From assembly GCF_018374135.1 (NCBI RefSeq), contig NZ_JAHAFS010000015.1, positions 1 to 59,710 of the forward strand: a stretch of 59,710 nucleotides of DNA, read 5' to 3'. Below the pieces are notes generated by a model, which saw nothing but the letters and a program-made list of their open reading frames with translations, was not told the DNA's origin and searched no databases. The position numbers and the translations under genes are program-made. This document shows positions 44,385 through 54,228 of the stretch, piece after piece. The stretch is from Campylobacter gracilis. GTDB lineage: Bacteria; Campylobacterota; Campylobacteria; Campylobacterales; Campylobacteraceae. Position 1 is the stretch's first letter. Every line of letters begins with the position of its first letter.

Positions 44385-44999
44385 TTATTTAAAATAATAG
44401 AACAAATTTCCGCCGCACTCAAGATCCACGAACTCCTTGCTGTCAAAAAACAGCTTAAATTCCATGTGGCTCAGATATTTAGCGTCCTGCGCTTTCTCTA
44501 TAAAATTTCTTATCAGCCGCTCTATCTTTCCGCCCCCTTCGCGGTGTGCCGCGTCTTGTCTCGTGAAATAAAAAACTACGGGCGCGTCGGACACCGCTGC
44601 AATATACCAAATTTTAAGCGGCGCTAAAAGCTCGCTTCGGTTTCGAAGCAGCTCCTCTACCGCGCCTTGGATCAGATCGGTGCGAATCTGCGACTCGAAG
44701 GACTCGACCGAGATATAAAAATTCCTTAGCCCGTTTAGGTTCGCGCAAAGCGGCGTACGGGCGAGGTAGCGCTCGATGCACTTTTTATCGGTGATTTTTG
44801 CGGCATCTTTATCGAAGCGAAGCACGATCTTAAGCCACGCCGAGTCCTTGCCCGCGCCGTAAAAAGCGCTGATCGCTCGAGTTTTAAATTTAGCGTCTAT
44901 GAACTCTATCAGACCCCTGATGTTTTCACTATTTTCGACTTTGCCCTCTATGATCTCTTTGCAGCGCCTGCTCTGATACGGGCTTAGATCGCAAAACAT
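44385..44999 (-). CDS. Hypothetical protein
   Basis: 204 residues, cytoplasmic, no recognised domain. It starts MFCDLSPYQSRRCKEIIEGK and has a mixed alpha/beta look. It overlaps nothing and lies 20 bp upstream of the frameshifted gene, in the same direction, so it may be co-transcribed. Confidence 0.6.
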   Translation of the reverse strand: MFCDLSPYQSRRCKEIIEGKVENSENIRGLIEFIDAKFKTRAISAFYGAGKDSAWLKIVLRFDKDAAKITDKKCIERYLARTPLCANLNGLRNFYISVESFESQIRTDLIQGAVEELLRNRSELLAPLKIWYIAAVSDAPVVFYFTRQDAAHREGGGKIERLIRNFIEKAQDAKYLSHMEFKLFFDSKEFVDLECGGNLFYYFK

Positions 45000-45026
45000 C
45001 GCGTGCCTTTAAATTTAAAGCTAAAT

Positions 45027-45980
45027 TTACTCTGCGCTATAAGCCTGCAGCATATCGAAGGTCGGAGCAAAAAAGAGCGCGCCCGTCTTTGCGACGCTAA
45101 AATCAAGCAGCCGGTCGTAGTTGCCTCGCGGGCGGCCGATAAACATGCTCTCAAGCATTAACTCCAGCGTGCTAAAGGTGCTTGCGTAGGCGATGAAGTA
45201 GGTTCCCGTCTCGCCGCCCTGCATAAACGGCATATTGTCGCGCACGACCTTTTTGTCGTCGCCGACGTTGGCTGCGGCGGAGTGCGAGTTGCTAGGTTTT
45301 ATATCCTCGCTCATCTCGATGTCGTTTTGTTTGCTACGCCCGATGACGCGCTCCTGCTCGGCGACGCCCGCGGCATTCCATGCGCTCATATCGTGGATGT
45401 ATTTTTGCACGAAAAGATAGCTGCCGCCCTTATAAGCCGCATCTTCGTCGCCTACCTTGGCGAAAAAGTCGCGATCTGCGCCCTGAGGGTTTTCGGTGCC
45501 GTCCACGAAGCCGATGATAGCGCGCCCGTCGTAGTATTTGAAGCCGCAGATCTCCTCCTCGCACGTCGCGACATCCTTTAGCGCGGCTCTGATCTCGCTC
45601 GCCATATCGTAGCAAACGGCCTGATTTTGGGCTCTAATGTGGATATGAATATCGCCGCCAGTAGCGGGCGCAGTGTGCTTGTCACCTCTAATCTCTTCAA
45701 AATTTTTTAGCTCTTTCGGCAAAGGCTTCGGCAAGCCGAGCATTTTCCACGCTTCAAAGCCCACGCCGAGCACGCAGCTGACCTCGCTATTTGCACCAAA
45801 TCTTATAATGGCGGTTTTATTTAAATTTGCCACTATAGTGCAAAGGTTCTCGAAAGCCTTTTTGCAGGCGGCTTTGCCTGCGCTAAAACGCCAGGTCATA
45901 AATACGGTGTTGTTGCCTGGTGCGTCGGTTACGTTTTGGGATTTGACATGCGCACAGGCGCAACTTTTTTCTTCGTTCAT
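45027..45980 (-). CDS. Dyp-type haem peroxidase
   Basis: 317 residues from ATG 45980 with SD AAGGAGAG seven nt before it; an upstream TTG lies in the SD and is not the start. The haem-pocket signature GFVDGTENP (about 159-167) has the distal Asp, and the proximal His is in KPSNSHSAAANVG (about 233). A distal Arg is in IGRSKQ or nearby. No signal peptide, so cytoplasmic. Likely removes peroxides or oxidises dyes or haem-related compounds. Confidence 0.93.
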   Translation of the reverse strand: MNEEKSCACAHVKSQNVTDAPGNNTVFMTWRFSAGKAACKKAFENLCTIVANLNKTAIIRFGANSEVSCVLGVGFEAWKMLGLPKPLPKELKNFEEIRGDKHTAPATGGDIHIHIRAQNQAVCYDMASEIRAALKDVATCEEEICGFKYYDGRAIIGFVDGTENPQGADRDFFAKVGDEDAAYKGGSYLFVQKYIHDMSAWNAAGVAEQERVIGRSKQNDIEMSEDIKPSNSHSAAANVGDDKKVVRDNMPFMQGGETGTYFIAYASTFSTLELMLESMFIGRPRGNYDRLLDFSVAKTGALFFAPTFDMLQAYSAE

Positions 45981-46328
45981 TTTTCTCTCCTTCAAAGTGA
46001 AATTTTAAAAGGAATTTTAGCGAAATATCGGTAAATAACGCGCGTTTGGGTGGAATTTGCGCAGGATTTAGGTACGAAATTTTGTGGATAGAATTTTGCA
46101 AGCGTAGCCCCCAGATCTAAATTTGAAATGAGTAGAATGCCGCAGAGTGGAATTTTATGAAATTTTAAGGCGCAACGCGCGAAATTTTATTTCAGCGACG
46201 GAACGATGATTTAAAAGCGTGGAATTTTATTTGCGCGGATGAGAGCCGTTTGCTGCCAACGAGCGCTGCCGTCTCGAAGCTTTTTTTGCGATTGAGGCGC
46301 TTGAGTCTAAGAGTATGAATTGAAGTAG

Positions 46329-46416
46329 TGGCAGATGGGAAGGGATTCGAACCCTCGAAAGCTTGCACTTTACACGCGTTCCAGGCGTGCTCCTTCAACC
46401 GCTCGGACACCCATCT
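46329..46416 (-). tRNA. tRNA-Ser (GGA)
   Basis: 88 nt with long variable arm and CCA; acceptor AGATGGG/CCCATCT; anticodon GGA in loop CTGGAAC. Confidence 0.95.
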
Positions 46417-46818
46417 AAATTAAAAGTCGCGATTATAGCGAAAATCTAAAATTTTGCCAAATTCTGTCTCGGCGCGCAATCCGTTTTATCTTTAAATTTA
46501 AAATGAGGCGCTTAGAATTTTACCGCAGCGTTTGGAATTTTATCGTGCCGCTTAAAATTCTGCCGTGCTGCCTAGAAATTCTATCGAGCCGCTAAGCCAG
46601 TCCGCTTCGCGCTTTCTAGCCGAGCGACGATGTTACCTTGCTGCGGCCATTTTAAAATTTAGATTATCTTTGAAATTTGGACTTATCGCCCGCCGCGGGG
46701 CTAAATTTAAAAAGCGCAAGCAGATTTTTCTTTCGTACATCCGCTTGCGCCGTAAAAACCGAGCTGCGCTTTAAATTTACGGGTATTTTAAAATTTCGCG
46801 CCGCCCGTAAATTTAAAG
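46417..46818. other. Spacer with a short-period repeat
   Basis: 402 bp. Contains the 20-21 bp repeat at 46508-46597 and a GC-armed palindrome near 46778-46810 that could terminate cmeABC. No gene seen. Confidence 0.55.
46508..46597. repeat. 20-21 bp degenerate tandem repeat, about 4.4 copies
   Basis: Units start near 46508, 46528, 46548, 46568 and 46589. Each has (G/C)CGCTT(A/G)GAATTTTA(C/T)CG with changes. Confidence 0.7.
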
Positions 46819-48276
46819 CTAATTAAAAATTCTATCCTTCGGGAAGGTGGACATATCGGGCTGCACATCCTTCTCTGCGCCGATAAGCGCCTTTATTTCG
46901 CTATCTTCTATGCTAAAGCCGCCGCCGAGCGCCTTGTAGGCGTTTACCGTCGCGCTTAGCACGTCAAGATCTGCCTGCACTTTATTTAGCTGCGCGCTAA
47001 GCAGGTTTCGCTGCGAATCCAAAAACTCCAGATGGTCGCTGTAGCCTGCCTGATACCTGCTTGAGGCGTTTGAATAAATTTTGCTCTGCGAAGCGACGAG
47101 ATCGGCGAGGCTTGCCTGCCTTAATTTGGCGTTTTGCACTCCCACCAGCGCGTCGCGAACGTCGCCGAAAGCGGTTTTAAGAGCTTTGTCGTATGCGATG
47201 AAGCTCGCGTTTTGCTCTAAATTTGCAAGCTCTACGCGCCTTTTTTGGCGGCCGAAGTCAAGCAGCGGTCCTACAAGCGAGCCGCCGATATTCCACGTGC
47301 TCGCGCTTGTGGTAAACAGCCTGTCAAACTCGCCGCTTGCATATCCCGCCGAGCCCGTAAGCGAGAAGGTAGGGAAGTAGCCCGCCTTGGCGACGCCTAC
47401 TAAGAAGTTGCTCGAGCGCAGATTTTCGAGCGAGCTTGCGACATCCGGGCGATGTAGGATCACGTCGCTTGGGATTCCGCTTGGAATCTGCGGAGCGCTA
47501 GGCATTTTCGCGGCGGTCTGCGCCGTGCCGCGTAAAATTTCATCGTAGCTCTTGCCCGTTAGGATATTTAGCGAAGTTTGAGCTGCGGAGAGTTGATTTT
47601 GCACGCTTATGAGGCTTGCCTCGGCGCTTTGCACCGCAGCTTTGGCCTGATAAAATACGATCTCGCTAACCGCGCCCGCATCGAGCTGCTTTTTGCGGTA
47701 GTTTTGCGTATCTTGATAGCTTTTTAGGCTGTCTTTTAAAATTTTCTCCTGCTGCTTTAGTGCTAGTAGCGTAAAATAGGTCGTCGCAACCGTGCTAGTA
47801 ATCGTATTTTTAGCGGTTTCGTAGTCGTATTTCGTCGCATTAAATCGCGATCGCGCCGAATCTACGCTGTTGCGCACGCGCCCCCAAAAATCGATCTCGT
47901 AGCTTAGCACCGCGCCGATCTGATACGATCCGTGGGAGTTGCGATCGGGTTGGTTGCCAAAATTATTCTGACGCACCGCGCTACCGCTTAAATTTACGTT
48001 CGGCAGGTATTCAAGCTTGTTCAGCCCTAAATTTACGCGCGCGTACTCGACGTTATTCAGCGCGGTTTGCAGGTCGGAATTTTGCTCCAGCGCGCTTTGG
48101 ATCAGGGCGTTTAGCTGCGGATCGTTAAAGCTTTTCCACCACTGCGTGCTAACGTTAGTGCTCGCGTAATCCGCCTTAAAGCCGGTCTGCTTTTGCGGCG
48201 TAACGGGCTTGAAGTTGCAACCGCAGAGTAAAATTCCAAGCGTCAAGGCGCTTAAAAGAGCATTATTTATTTTCAT
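46819..48276 (-). CDS. cmeC: Outer-membrane channel of RND efflux pump (CmeC-like)
   Basis: 485 residues, NodT/OprM-type lipoprotein: lipobox LLCGC (Cys about 20). Two OEP repeats (about 60-250 and 260-460), each with long coiled-coil helices, form a TolC-type trimeric tunnel. ALEQNSDLQTALNNVEYAR and QLNKVQADLDVLSATVNAYKALGG are typical. Start overlaps the end of cmeB by 14 bp. Third gene of cmeABC. Confidence 0.93.
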   Translation of the reverse strand: MKINNALLSALTLGILLCGCNFKPVTPQKQTGFKADYASTNVSTQWWKSFNDPQLNALIQSALEQNSDLQTALNNVEYARVNLGLNKLEYLPNVNLSGSAVRQNNFGNQPDRNSHGSYQIGAVLSYEIDFWGRVRNSVDSARSRFNATKYDYETAKNTITSTVATTYFTLLALKQQEKILKDSLKSYQDTQNYRKKQLDAGAVSEIVFYQAKAAVQSAEASLISVQNQLSAAQTSLNILTGKSYDEILRGTAQTAAKMPSAPQIPSGIPSDVILHRPDVASSLENLRSSNFLVGVAKAGYFPTFSLTGSAGYASGEFDRLFTTSASTWNIGGSLVGPLLDFGRQKRRVELANLEQNASFIAYDKALKTAFGDVRDALVGVQNAKLRQASLADLVASQSKIYSNASSRYQAGYSDHLEFLDSQRNLLSAQLNKVQADLDVLSATVNAYKALGGGFSIEDSEIKALIGAEKDVQPDMSTFPKDRIFN

Positions 48277-51200
48277 CGTTCACCTCGTTAGTTTGGACTT
48301 TTTTGCCGCGTCTATCAAGCCAAGCGTTGAAGCTTTCGAGCAGGTAGAAAAATAGCGGCACGAAAAAGATCGCGATCGTAGATGCCGCGAGCATTCCGCC
48401 TACGACGCCGGTTCCTAGCGCGTGGCGGCTAGCAGCGCCCGCGCCGGTAGCGATAACCATCGGAAGCACGCCGAGGCCGAACGCAAGGCTCGTCATCACG
48501 ATAGGGCGGAACCTCATCCTGGCGGCTTCTATGGCGGCATCAGCGATAGAGCGATGATTATTTAGGTGCTCGTTCATCGCAAATTCCACGATCAAAATTG
48601 CATTTTTCGCCGCCAGACCGATTAGAAGTAAAAGTCCGATCTGAAAATATATGTCATTATTCAGCCCGCGGAAATACGTAAATACGAGCGCTCCGAATAC
48701 CGAAAACGGCACGGCGGTAAGCACAGCAAGCGGCATGAGCCACCTTTCGTATTGAGCCGCGAGGATCAAAAACACGAAGATCATTCCAAATACGAATGCT
48801 TGCGCGCCTTTGCCCGTCTCGCTGACCTCTTGATACGCGGAGCCCGCCCAGCCGATCGAATATCCGCTAGGAAGCTCCTCTTTTATAACCTCTTGGATTG
48901 CTGCAATCGCCTGACCCGAGGTATAACCGGGTTTTGGCTCACCCATAATCTGCGCTGCCGGGAAGGCATTAAATCTATTAACGGAATCAGGACCCAGCGA
49001 GCGCTCAAGTCTCACTAAAGAATTTAACGGTATCAGATCGCCGCTGCCGCCGCGGACGTAGAGCGATTTTAGATCGTTAGGATCGTCTCTATAGTTTTGC
49101 GTAGCGCGAATATAGACTTTAAACGTGCGGCCCAAGAGGTTAAAGTCGTTGATATAATACTGCCCGATGGTGGAATTTAGCACGGTGAAAATGTCGGCTA
49201 TCTTAACGCCTAACATCTTTACCTTCTCTTTATCGAGATAGAGCTTATACTGCGGGAAGTCCGTTTCTAGCGTCGTTCGCACGAGCGTTAGAGCTGGGTG
49301 TTGATTGGCTTTGGCAGTTACGCGATCCATATCTGCGCGAATTTCATCGTAGCTCTTGCCCGTCGTGCTTTGCGCGTAGAGCTCAAATCCGCCCGTAAGC
49401 GAAAGACCCATAATAGGCGGCGGCGTGACGACGTAAGTCATAGAGTTGCGATCGGCGCCGTAGAGCTGCCCGTTTAGCGCGGCGGCTAAGGCAAAGTTGG
49501 AATTTTCATCGCCTGGGCGATCTTTCCAGTCTTTTAGCTTCATAAAAAAAGCTCCCGCATTTTCTCTGAGCGCTCCGGCTAGCATATCGTATCCCGTGAT
49601 TTGGGTTATATCTTTTACGTTTGGATACTTTTTAGCGATGCTTGCGATGAAATCCTGATCGGCTTCCGTTCTAGGCAGCGTAGATGCAGACGGAAGCGTA
49701 GTCATCGCCATAATTGAGCCCTTGTCTTCGTTAGGCACTAGGCCGCTCGGAGTAAGTTTAAGAAGCTCTATCATTGCATAGATGATGATGCCTACAAAAA
49801 CGAGGCTGATTAGTACGTGGCGAAGAACCATGCCGACGCCTGCGGCGTAAATTTTAGTTGAGATGCTAAAAAGATTATTAAACCATCTTATAAAGAAAAA
49901 AGGCTCAGATTCCTTTTTTTGCAAGATTAGAGCGCAAAGTGCGGGTGTTAGTGTAAGGGCTACGAAGCCTGAAAAACATACCGAGGCTACGAGCGTTAAT
50001 GCAAATTGCCTCTGCATAACCCCGGTAAAGCCCTCCATAAACGCAACCGGCACAAAAACCGCCGAAAGCACGAGCACGATGGAGATGACGGGCGCTACGA
50101 TCTCGCCCATCGTTTTTGTGGTAGCCTCTTTGACGCTAAGATCCGGTTCCTCGTGCAAAATTCTCTCTACGTTTTCGATCACGATAATGGCGTCGTCCAC
50201 GACGATGCCGATAGCTAAAATAAGCGCGAAAAGAGTGATTAAATTTATTGAAAATCCGAAGGCATAAATTCCGATAAACGCGCCGCAGATCGATACGGGC
50301 GCAGCAAGCGTCGGAATGATAGTCGCTCTAAGATTGCCTAAGAACATATACATAACGATGATGACGAGGATTAACGCTTCAATGAAAGTATGAATGACCT
50401 CTTCGATCGATACTTTTACGAAGCTAGTCGTATCGTAGGCGACGTCGTAGGTCAGCTCGCCTGGGAAATTAGGCTTAAGCTCGTCTATGCGCTTATTTAC
50501 CGCTTCAACTACGGCTAGGGCGTTGGCGCCACTTTGCATAAAGATAAGCACAGGCACCATCTCTTTACCGTTAAATTTTGCCGAGATATTGTAGCTTGCG
50601 CCGCCTAGTTTGACCTCGGCGACATCTTTTACGCGCAAGAAATTCCCATCTTTTTGCGCGCGTATGATGATATTTTCAAACTCTTCGACGGTTTTTAAAC
50701 GACCCTCAGGCTTGATCGCATATACGTAGGGATTGCCTAAGTTCATCGGCTGCTCGCCCATCTTACCCGCGGCGTATTGGCTGTTTTGCTCGCTTATTGC
50801 GGCAATTATCTCGGCAGTCGTAACGTTAAATTTCTTAAGTAGCTCAGGCTTAACCCAGATCCTCATAGCATAGTCTTTCGTACCCAGCGCTTGAGCTTCG
50901 CCGACGCCCGGCACGCGCTTTAGCTCATCTACGACGTTGATAGCTACGTAGTTTTGCATCTCTACAACATCCATCTGTTCGCTAGGATCGTAAAACGCAA
51001 GCACTTCGAGCATCGTACTGCTACGCTCGGTGACGGTTACGCCGTACCTACGCACTTCGTCGGGAAGTAGCGTAAGAGCTGGCGTGACGCGGTTGTTTAC
51101 ATTGACTTTCGCATCTGCTGGATTTGTGCCGATTTGAAAGTATACGTTGATACGAACATCGCCGGAGGAGCTTGCTGAGCTTTCCATATAGATCATATTT

Positions 51201-51421
51201 TCAACGCCATTGATTGCGTTTTCAAGAGGGGCTGCGACGACGTCGGCTATCGTTTGCGCATCCGCGCCGCTATATGTAGCACTTACGACGATTTGCGGCG
51301 GCGTGAGTTGCGGATACTCCTCGACGGAGGAATTTTTAAGAGCCAAAACGCCCGCGATTACGATGATGATCGAAACGACGCAGGCAAAGACGGGGCGGTT
51401 GATGAAAAATTTAGAAAACAT
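48263..51421 (-). CDS. cmeB: RND multidrug efflux transporter (CmeB-like)
   Basis: 1052 residues, HAE1-type inner-membrane proton antiporter. Twelve membrane segments and two large periplasmic loops. The proton relay Asp pair is in GIVVDDAIIVIENVERIL (about 403-420) and a Lys in the matching TM10 region. It exports bile salts, dyes and antibiotics together with CmeA and CmeC in C. jejuni. One-base overlap with cmeA (TAATG). Confidence 0.95.
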   Translation of the reverse strand: MFSKFFINRPVFACVVSIIIVIAGVLALKNSSVEEYPQLTPPQIVVSATYSGADAQTIADVVAAPLENAINGVENMIYMESSASSSGDVRINVYFQIGTNPADAKVNVNNRVTPALTLLPDEVRRYGVTVTERSSTMLEVLAFYDPSEQMDVVEMQNYVAINVVDELKRVPGVGEAQALGTKDYAMRIWVKPELLKKFNVTTAEIIAAISEQNSQYAAGKMGEQPMNLGNPYVYAIKPEGRLKTVEEFENIIIRAQKDGNFLRVKDVAEVKLGGASYNISAKFNGKEMVPVLIFMQSGANALAVVEAVNKRIDELKPNFPGELTYDVAYDTTSFVKVSIEEVIHTFIEALILVIIVMYMFLGNLRATIIPTLAAPVSICGAFIGIYAFGFSINLITLFALILAIGIVVDDAIIVIENVERILHEEPDLSVKEATTKTMGEIVAPVISIVLVLSAVFVPVAFMEGFTGVMQRQFALTLVASVCFSGFVALTLTPALCALILQKKESEPFFFIRWFNNLFSISTKIYAAGVGMVLRHVLISLVFVGIIIYAMIELLKLTPSGLVPNEDKGSIMAMTTLPSASTLPRTEADQDFIASIAKKYPNVKDITQITGYDMLAGALRENAGAFFMKLKDWKDRPGDENSNFALAAALNGQLYGADRNSMTYVVTPPPIMGLSLTGGFELYAQSTTGKSYDEIRADMDRVTAKANQHPALTLVRTTLETDFPQYKLYLDKEKVKMLGVKIADIFTVLNSTIGQYYINDFNLLGRTFKVYIRATQNYRDDPNDLKSLYVRGGSGDLIPLNSLVRLERSLGPDSVNRFNAFPAAQIMGEPKPGYTSGQAIAAIQEVIKEELPSGYSIGWAGSAYQEVSETGKGAQAFVFGMIFVFLILAAQYERWLMPLAVLTAVPFSVFGALVFTYFRGLNNDIYFQIGLLLLIGLAAKNAILIVEFAMNEHLNNHRSIADAAIEAARMRFRPIVMTSLAFGLGVLPMVIATGAGAASRHALGTGVVGGMLAASTIAIFFVPLFFYLLESFNAWLDRRGKKVQTNEVNDENK

Positions 51422-52548
51422 TATTTCCCGCTTTCCGCATTGCTCTGAGACGCTTCAGGCTGCCCTGCTACGTAAGGATCGGTGCTCGCGGGCACCGGAG
51501 TGACCTTGGAGCCCACGTTGATCTTTTTAAAATTATCCAAAATGATCTGATCGCCGTCTTGCAGTCCGCTTGAGATCGTCGCCGTGCGGGTATCTTGAGC
51601 TGCGATTTCGACCACTTTTTTAGCGACCTTTCCGTCTTGCACGACATAGACTACGGTGTTGCTAAGATCTTGCTTGAGCGCAACTTGCGGAATTTTAAAG
51701 CCGTTTTTCTGATAAAAGCCCTCGACACTTACTTTAGTAAAAACGCCCGGGCGAATTTCTAAGCTTGGATTTGGAATTTGAGCTTTGGCGCTGACTGACG
51801 CTGTGTTTGTATTGATGACGCTATCGATGAAGCTTAACGTGCCGTTGTAGTCCTTGCCGCCGAGATTTATGCTTACCTGACGGCCCAGCTGCTTCCACTG
51901 CCCGTTTCTTAAATTTGCATCAAGCTCTAGCCTATCGACGTCCGCGATGCCGAATTCCACGTCGATCGGATCAAATTTGCTAAGGCGCACCAGATCCTCG
52001 CCCACGTTTACGTACGCGCCCACGTCCTTTTGCGTATCGCCCGCCATGCCGTCAAAAGGCGCGGTCACGAGCGAGTGGTCAAGATCGATCTTTGCGCTTT
52101 TAAAATTTGCTTCAGCCACCATAAACGCGGCCTTTGCGGTGTCGAAATCCTTTTGAGAGATCGTGTTGCTAGCTTTTAGCGCCTTGGCTCTTTTGTAGTC
52201 CGCCGAGGCGTTTTGCAGATTAGCGTTTGCGCTGTCAAACGCCGCTTGGTAGCGCGAGCGGTCGATCTCGTAGAGCACGTCGCCCTTTTTGACGCTGTGC
52301 CCCGGCTCGAAAAGCTGCTTTTCGATGGTGCCCGAAACCTGCGGCTTTAGCATTATCTCAAGCTCGCTCACGGTCTGTCCGTTAAATTTCAAAATTATCG
52401 GCACGTCGGCGGATTTGGCGATAAATACGCCGACCGGCAGCGCGGGAGCCTCACCGCTTTGTTTTGCGCCGCTTTCCTCCTTTTTTTCAAAATAGGAGCA
52501 GCCCGAAACCAAAAACGCTGCGAAAATCAAACTGGCGACTTTTTTCAT
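51421..52548 (-). CDS. cmeA: RND efflux periplasmic adaptor (CmeA-like)
   Basis: 375 residues. Lipobox VSGC (Cys17) anchors it to the inner membrane. Order: lipoyl half (VSGTIEKQLFEPGHSVKKGDVLYEID, two parts, about 68-93), alpha hairpin (about 95-165), beta-barrel (about 205-300) and membrane-proximal domain. The C-terminal tail is Ser/Gln/Glu-rich. First gene of the operon; SD AGAGGAAA. Confidence 0.95.
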   Translation of the reverse strand: MKKVASLIFAAFLVSGCSYFEKKEESGAKQSGEAPALPVGVFIAKSADVPIILKFNGQTVSELEIMLKPQVSGTIEKQLFEPGHSVKKGDVLYEIDRSRYQAAFDSANANLQNASADYKRAKALKASNTISQKDFDTAKAAFMVAEANFKSAKIDLDHSLVTAPFDGMAGDTQKDVGAYVNVGEDLVRLSKFDPIDVEFGIADVDRLELDANLRNGQWKQLGRQVSINLGGKDYNGTLSFIDSVINTNTASVSAKAQIPNPSLEIRPGVFTKVSVEGFYQKNGFKIPQVALKQDLSNTVVYVVQDGKVAKKVVEIAAQDTRTATISSGLQDGDQIILDNFKKINVGSKVTPVPASTDPYVAGQPEASQSNAESGK

Positions 52549-52583
52549 GTAATTTCCTCTAATTGGGTTAAAATTTTTGTATT

Positions 52584-52599
52584 TGTAATAGTTATTACG
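52584..52599. promoter_or_regulatory. CmeR-type operator in the cmeABC promoter
   Basis: TGTAATAGTTATTACG: inverted repeat TGTAATA-nn-TATTAC(A). It matches the 16-bp CmeR operator known from C. jejuni (TGTAATAAATATTACA) except in the spacer and the last base. It lies 36 nt upstream of the cmeA ATG and just downstream of the -10. No cmeR gene is adjacent. Confidence 0.75.
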
Positions 52600-52611
52600 A
52601 ATAAATTGTAA

Positions 52612-52617
52612 ATTATA
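52612..52617 (-). promoter_or_regulatory. -10 box for cmeABC
   Basis: TATAAT on the minus strand, 12 bp before the CmeR-type operator. Confidence 0.6.
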
Positions 52618-52691
52618 ATAAAAACTATATAAATAAAACTTAAATTTAGCCCGTAAAATAATATATCTGGGGAATTATAGCGGAATTTCGA

Positions 52692-52697
52692 TATAAT
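52692..52697 (+). promoter_or_regulatory. -10 box for thiD
   Basis: TATAAT, 26 nt upstream of the ATG. Confidence 0.55.
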
Positions 52698-52722
52698 CGC
52701 GCTAAAATTTTAAAGGCTTTTT

Positions 52723-53829
52723 ATGAGAAAAATTCTTACTATCGCGGGTTCAGACAGCGGCGGCGGTGCCGGCATCCAAGCCGATATCAAGACGATTAGC
52801 GCGCACAAGATGTTTGCTATGAGCGCTATTACGGCGCTTACGGCGCAAAATTCGCGTGGCGTATTCGGCGTGCTGGACGTTTCGCCAGATTTTGTAGAGG
52901 CGCAGCTGGATGCGATTTTTAGCGACATCTTTCCGGACGCCGTTAAAATCGGAATGATCTCCAATGAGGGTGTTGCCGAGGCCATCGCAAAGAGCCTGAG
53001 CAAGCACGGCGCGAAAAACGTCGTCTTAGATCCCGTGATGGTCGCTACCAGCGGCGGAGTTTTGATGAAACAAAGCGCGCTGCATGCGATAAAATATAAG
53101 CTCGCCCCCGCGGCGGAGATTATCACGCCCAACGTGCGCGAGGCCGAGGTTTTGGCGGAGATGAAAATTTCAAGTTTAGCCGATATGCGCGCCGCTGCGG
53201 TTAAAATTTCGCAGTTTTTCGGCGGCGCGATTTTGATTAAAGGCGGCGATCTTGCCGGCGTGAGTGAGGCTTGCGGCGCAGCGGATACGGATACGACGCA
53301 AAATTTTAAAGCTTTTGGGCACGAGGCGAGCGAAAATGGCGCACGCGAAAATTTTGCAGATTTGACGGAGCAAGCGAATTTCGCGAGTGAAAATTTTACT
53401 AATGAATGCAAAATTTTAACGGCGAGTGCGGAGCCCTCTTTTGAACAAAATTTATCCGCAGCCTCCCTAGGCGCTGGTTTTGAACCGAGCGGCGAGGACG
53501 AGGACGAGGATTTGAGAAATTTAGCGGTCGATATTTTGTATGAAAACGGCAAATTTTACGAATTTTCCGCGCCTAAAATTGCTACGCGCAACACCCACGG
53601 TACGGGCTGCACGCTCTCAAGCGCGATCGCGTGCGCGCTGGCGGCGGGGCTTAGCCTGCCCGCAGCCGTCGCCCATGCCAAGGGCTTCGTGCGCATGGCG
53701 CTGGGTTGGGGTGAGCAGATCGGGCACGGATGCGGAGCGATAGATCATTATTTCACGGTCCAAGATCCCTTCGGCGCGGACTTTGACGGATCTTGCGCGA
53801 ACGAAATCAAAATCATCTCTCGAGACTAA
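52723..53829 (+). CDS. thiD: Hydroxymethylpyrimidine/phosphomethylpyrimidine kinase with an internal insertion
   Basis: 368 residues; the family is normally about 265-270. ThiD phosphorylates HMP and HMP-P in thiamine synthesis. AGSDSGGGAGIQADIKT (residues 7-23) and the C-terminal NTHGTGCTLSSAIA (about 288-301, with catalytic Cys/Asp region) frame an intact ribokinase-fold enzyme. Between GGDLAG (about 174-179) and the strand VDILYENGKFYEF (about 269-281), about 80 to 90 residues of low-complexity sequence are inserted (QNFKAF, ENFADL, SENFTN, EDEDED). The insert sits in a surface loop before the GTGCT motif, so activity is plausible. Encoded divergently from cmeABC. Confidence 0.92.
   Translation: MRKILTIAGSDSGGGAGIQADIKTISAHKMFAMSAITALTAQNSRGVFGVLDVSPDFVEAQLDAIFSDIFPDAVKIGMISNEGVAEAIAKSLSKHGAKNVVLDPVMVATSGGVLMKQSALHAIKYKLAPAAEIITPNVREAEVLAEMKISSLADMRAAAVKISQFFGGAILIKGGDLAGVSEACGAADTDTTQNFKAFGHEASENGARENFADLTEQANFASENFTNECKILTASAEPSFEQNLSAASLGAGFEPSGEDEDEDLRNLAVDILYENGKFYEFSAPKIATRNTHGTGCTLSSAIACALAAGLSLPAAVAHAKGFVRMALGWGEQIGHGCGAIDHYFTVQDPFGADFDGSCANEIKIISRD
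53270..53520 (+). repeat. AAATTT-rich in-frame insertion in thiD
   Basis: About 250 bp of (A)AAATTT-bearing short repeats with the same Asn-Phe/Ser-Glu-Asn-Phe coding character as the insert in nnrS. Confidence 0.6.
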
Positions 53830-54228
53830 AAGTTCAAGCGCGCATTGAAGTCTCTCATACGTTAAAATTCCAAAATTCCGCTGCTATTAAATTTAACCTA
53901 TTTAACCTAGCGGCGAGAGATCGTCCAAATGGCTCGTCTCGACTTGTGATAAACGATGAGATTACGTGGCTAAAAAGTGTGTTGCATGGGGTATGTGCGC
54001 TTAAAATTTTGGTTGATTTTTAGACATCATAATCCGCGTAGAATTTTAAAGAATTTTTGAATTTTATTGTAGGGTTCGTGCTGCAAGTTAGAGCTTTTCT
54101 TATTTGCCTTATGCTACAGCTCTGCTTCGTGGCATTGTTAAATTTGCGTTATTTCTCATAAGGCTTTATACGCGAAAAAAGAGAGTTAGAAATATAAAAC
54201 TGGTCATGCACTCACTGCTCACGTTACT

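Noticed and set aside
45981..45995. Upstream TTG start of the Dyp peroxidase
   Set aside because: The TTG lies in the ribosome-binding site of the ATG at 45980, which is well spaced.
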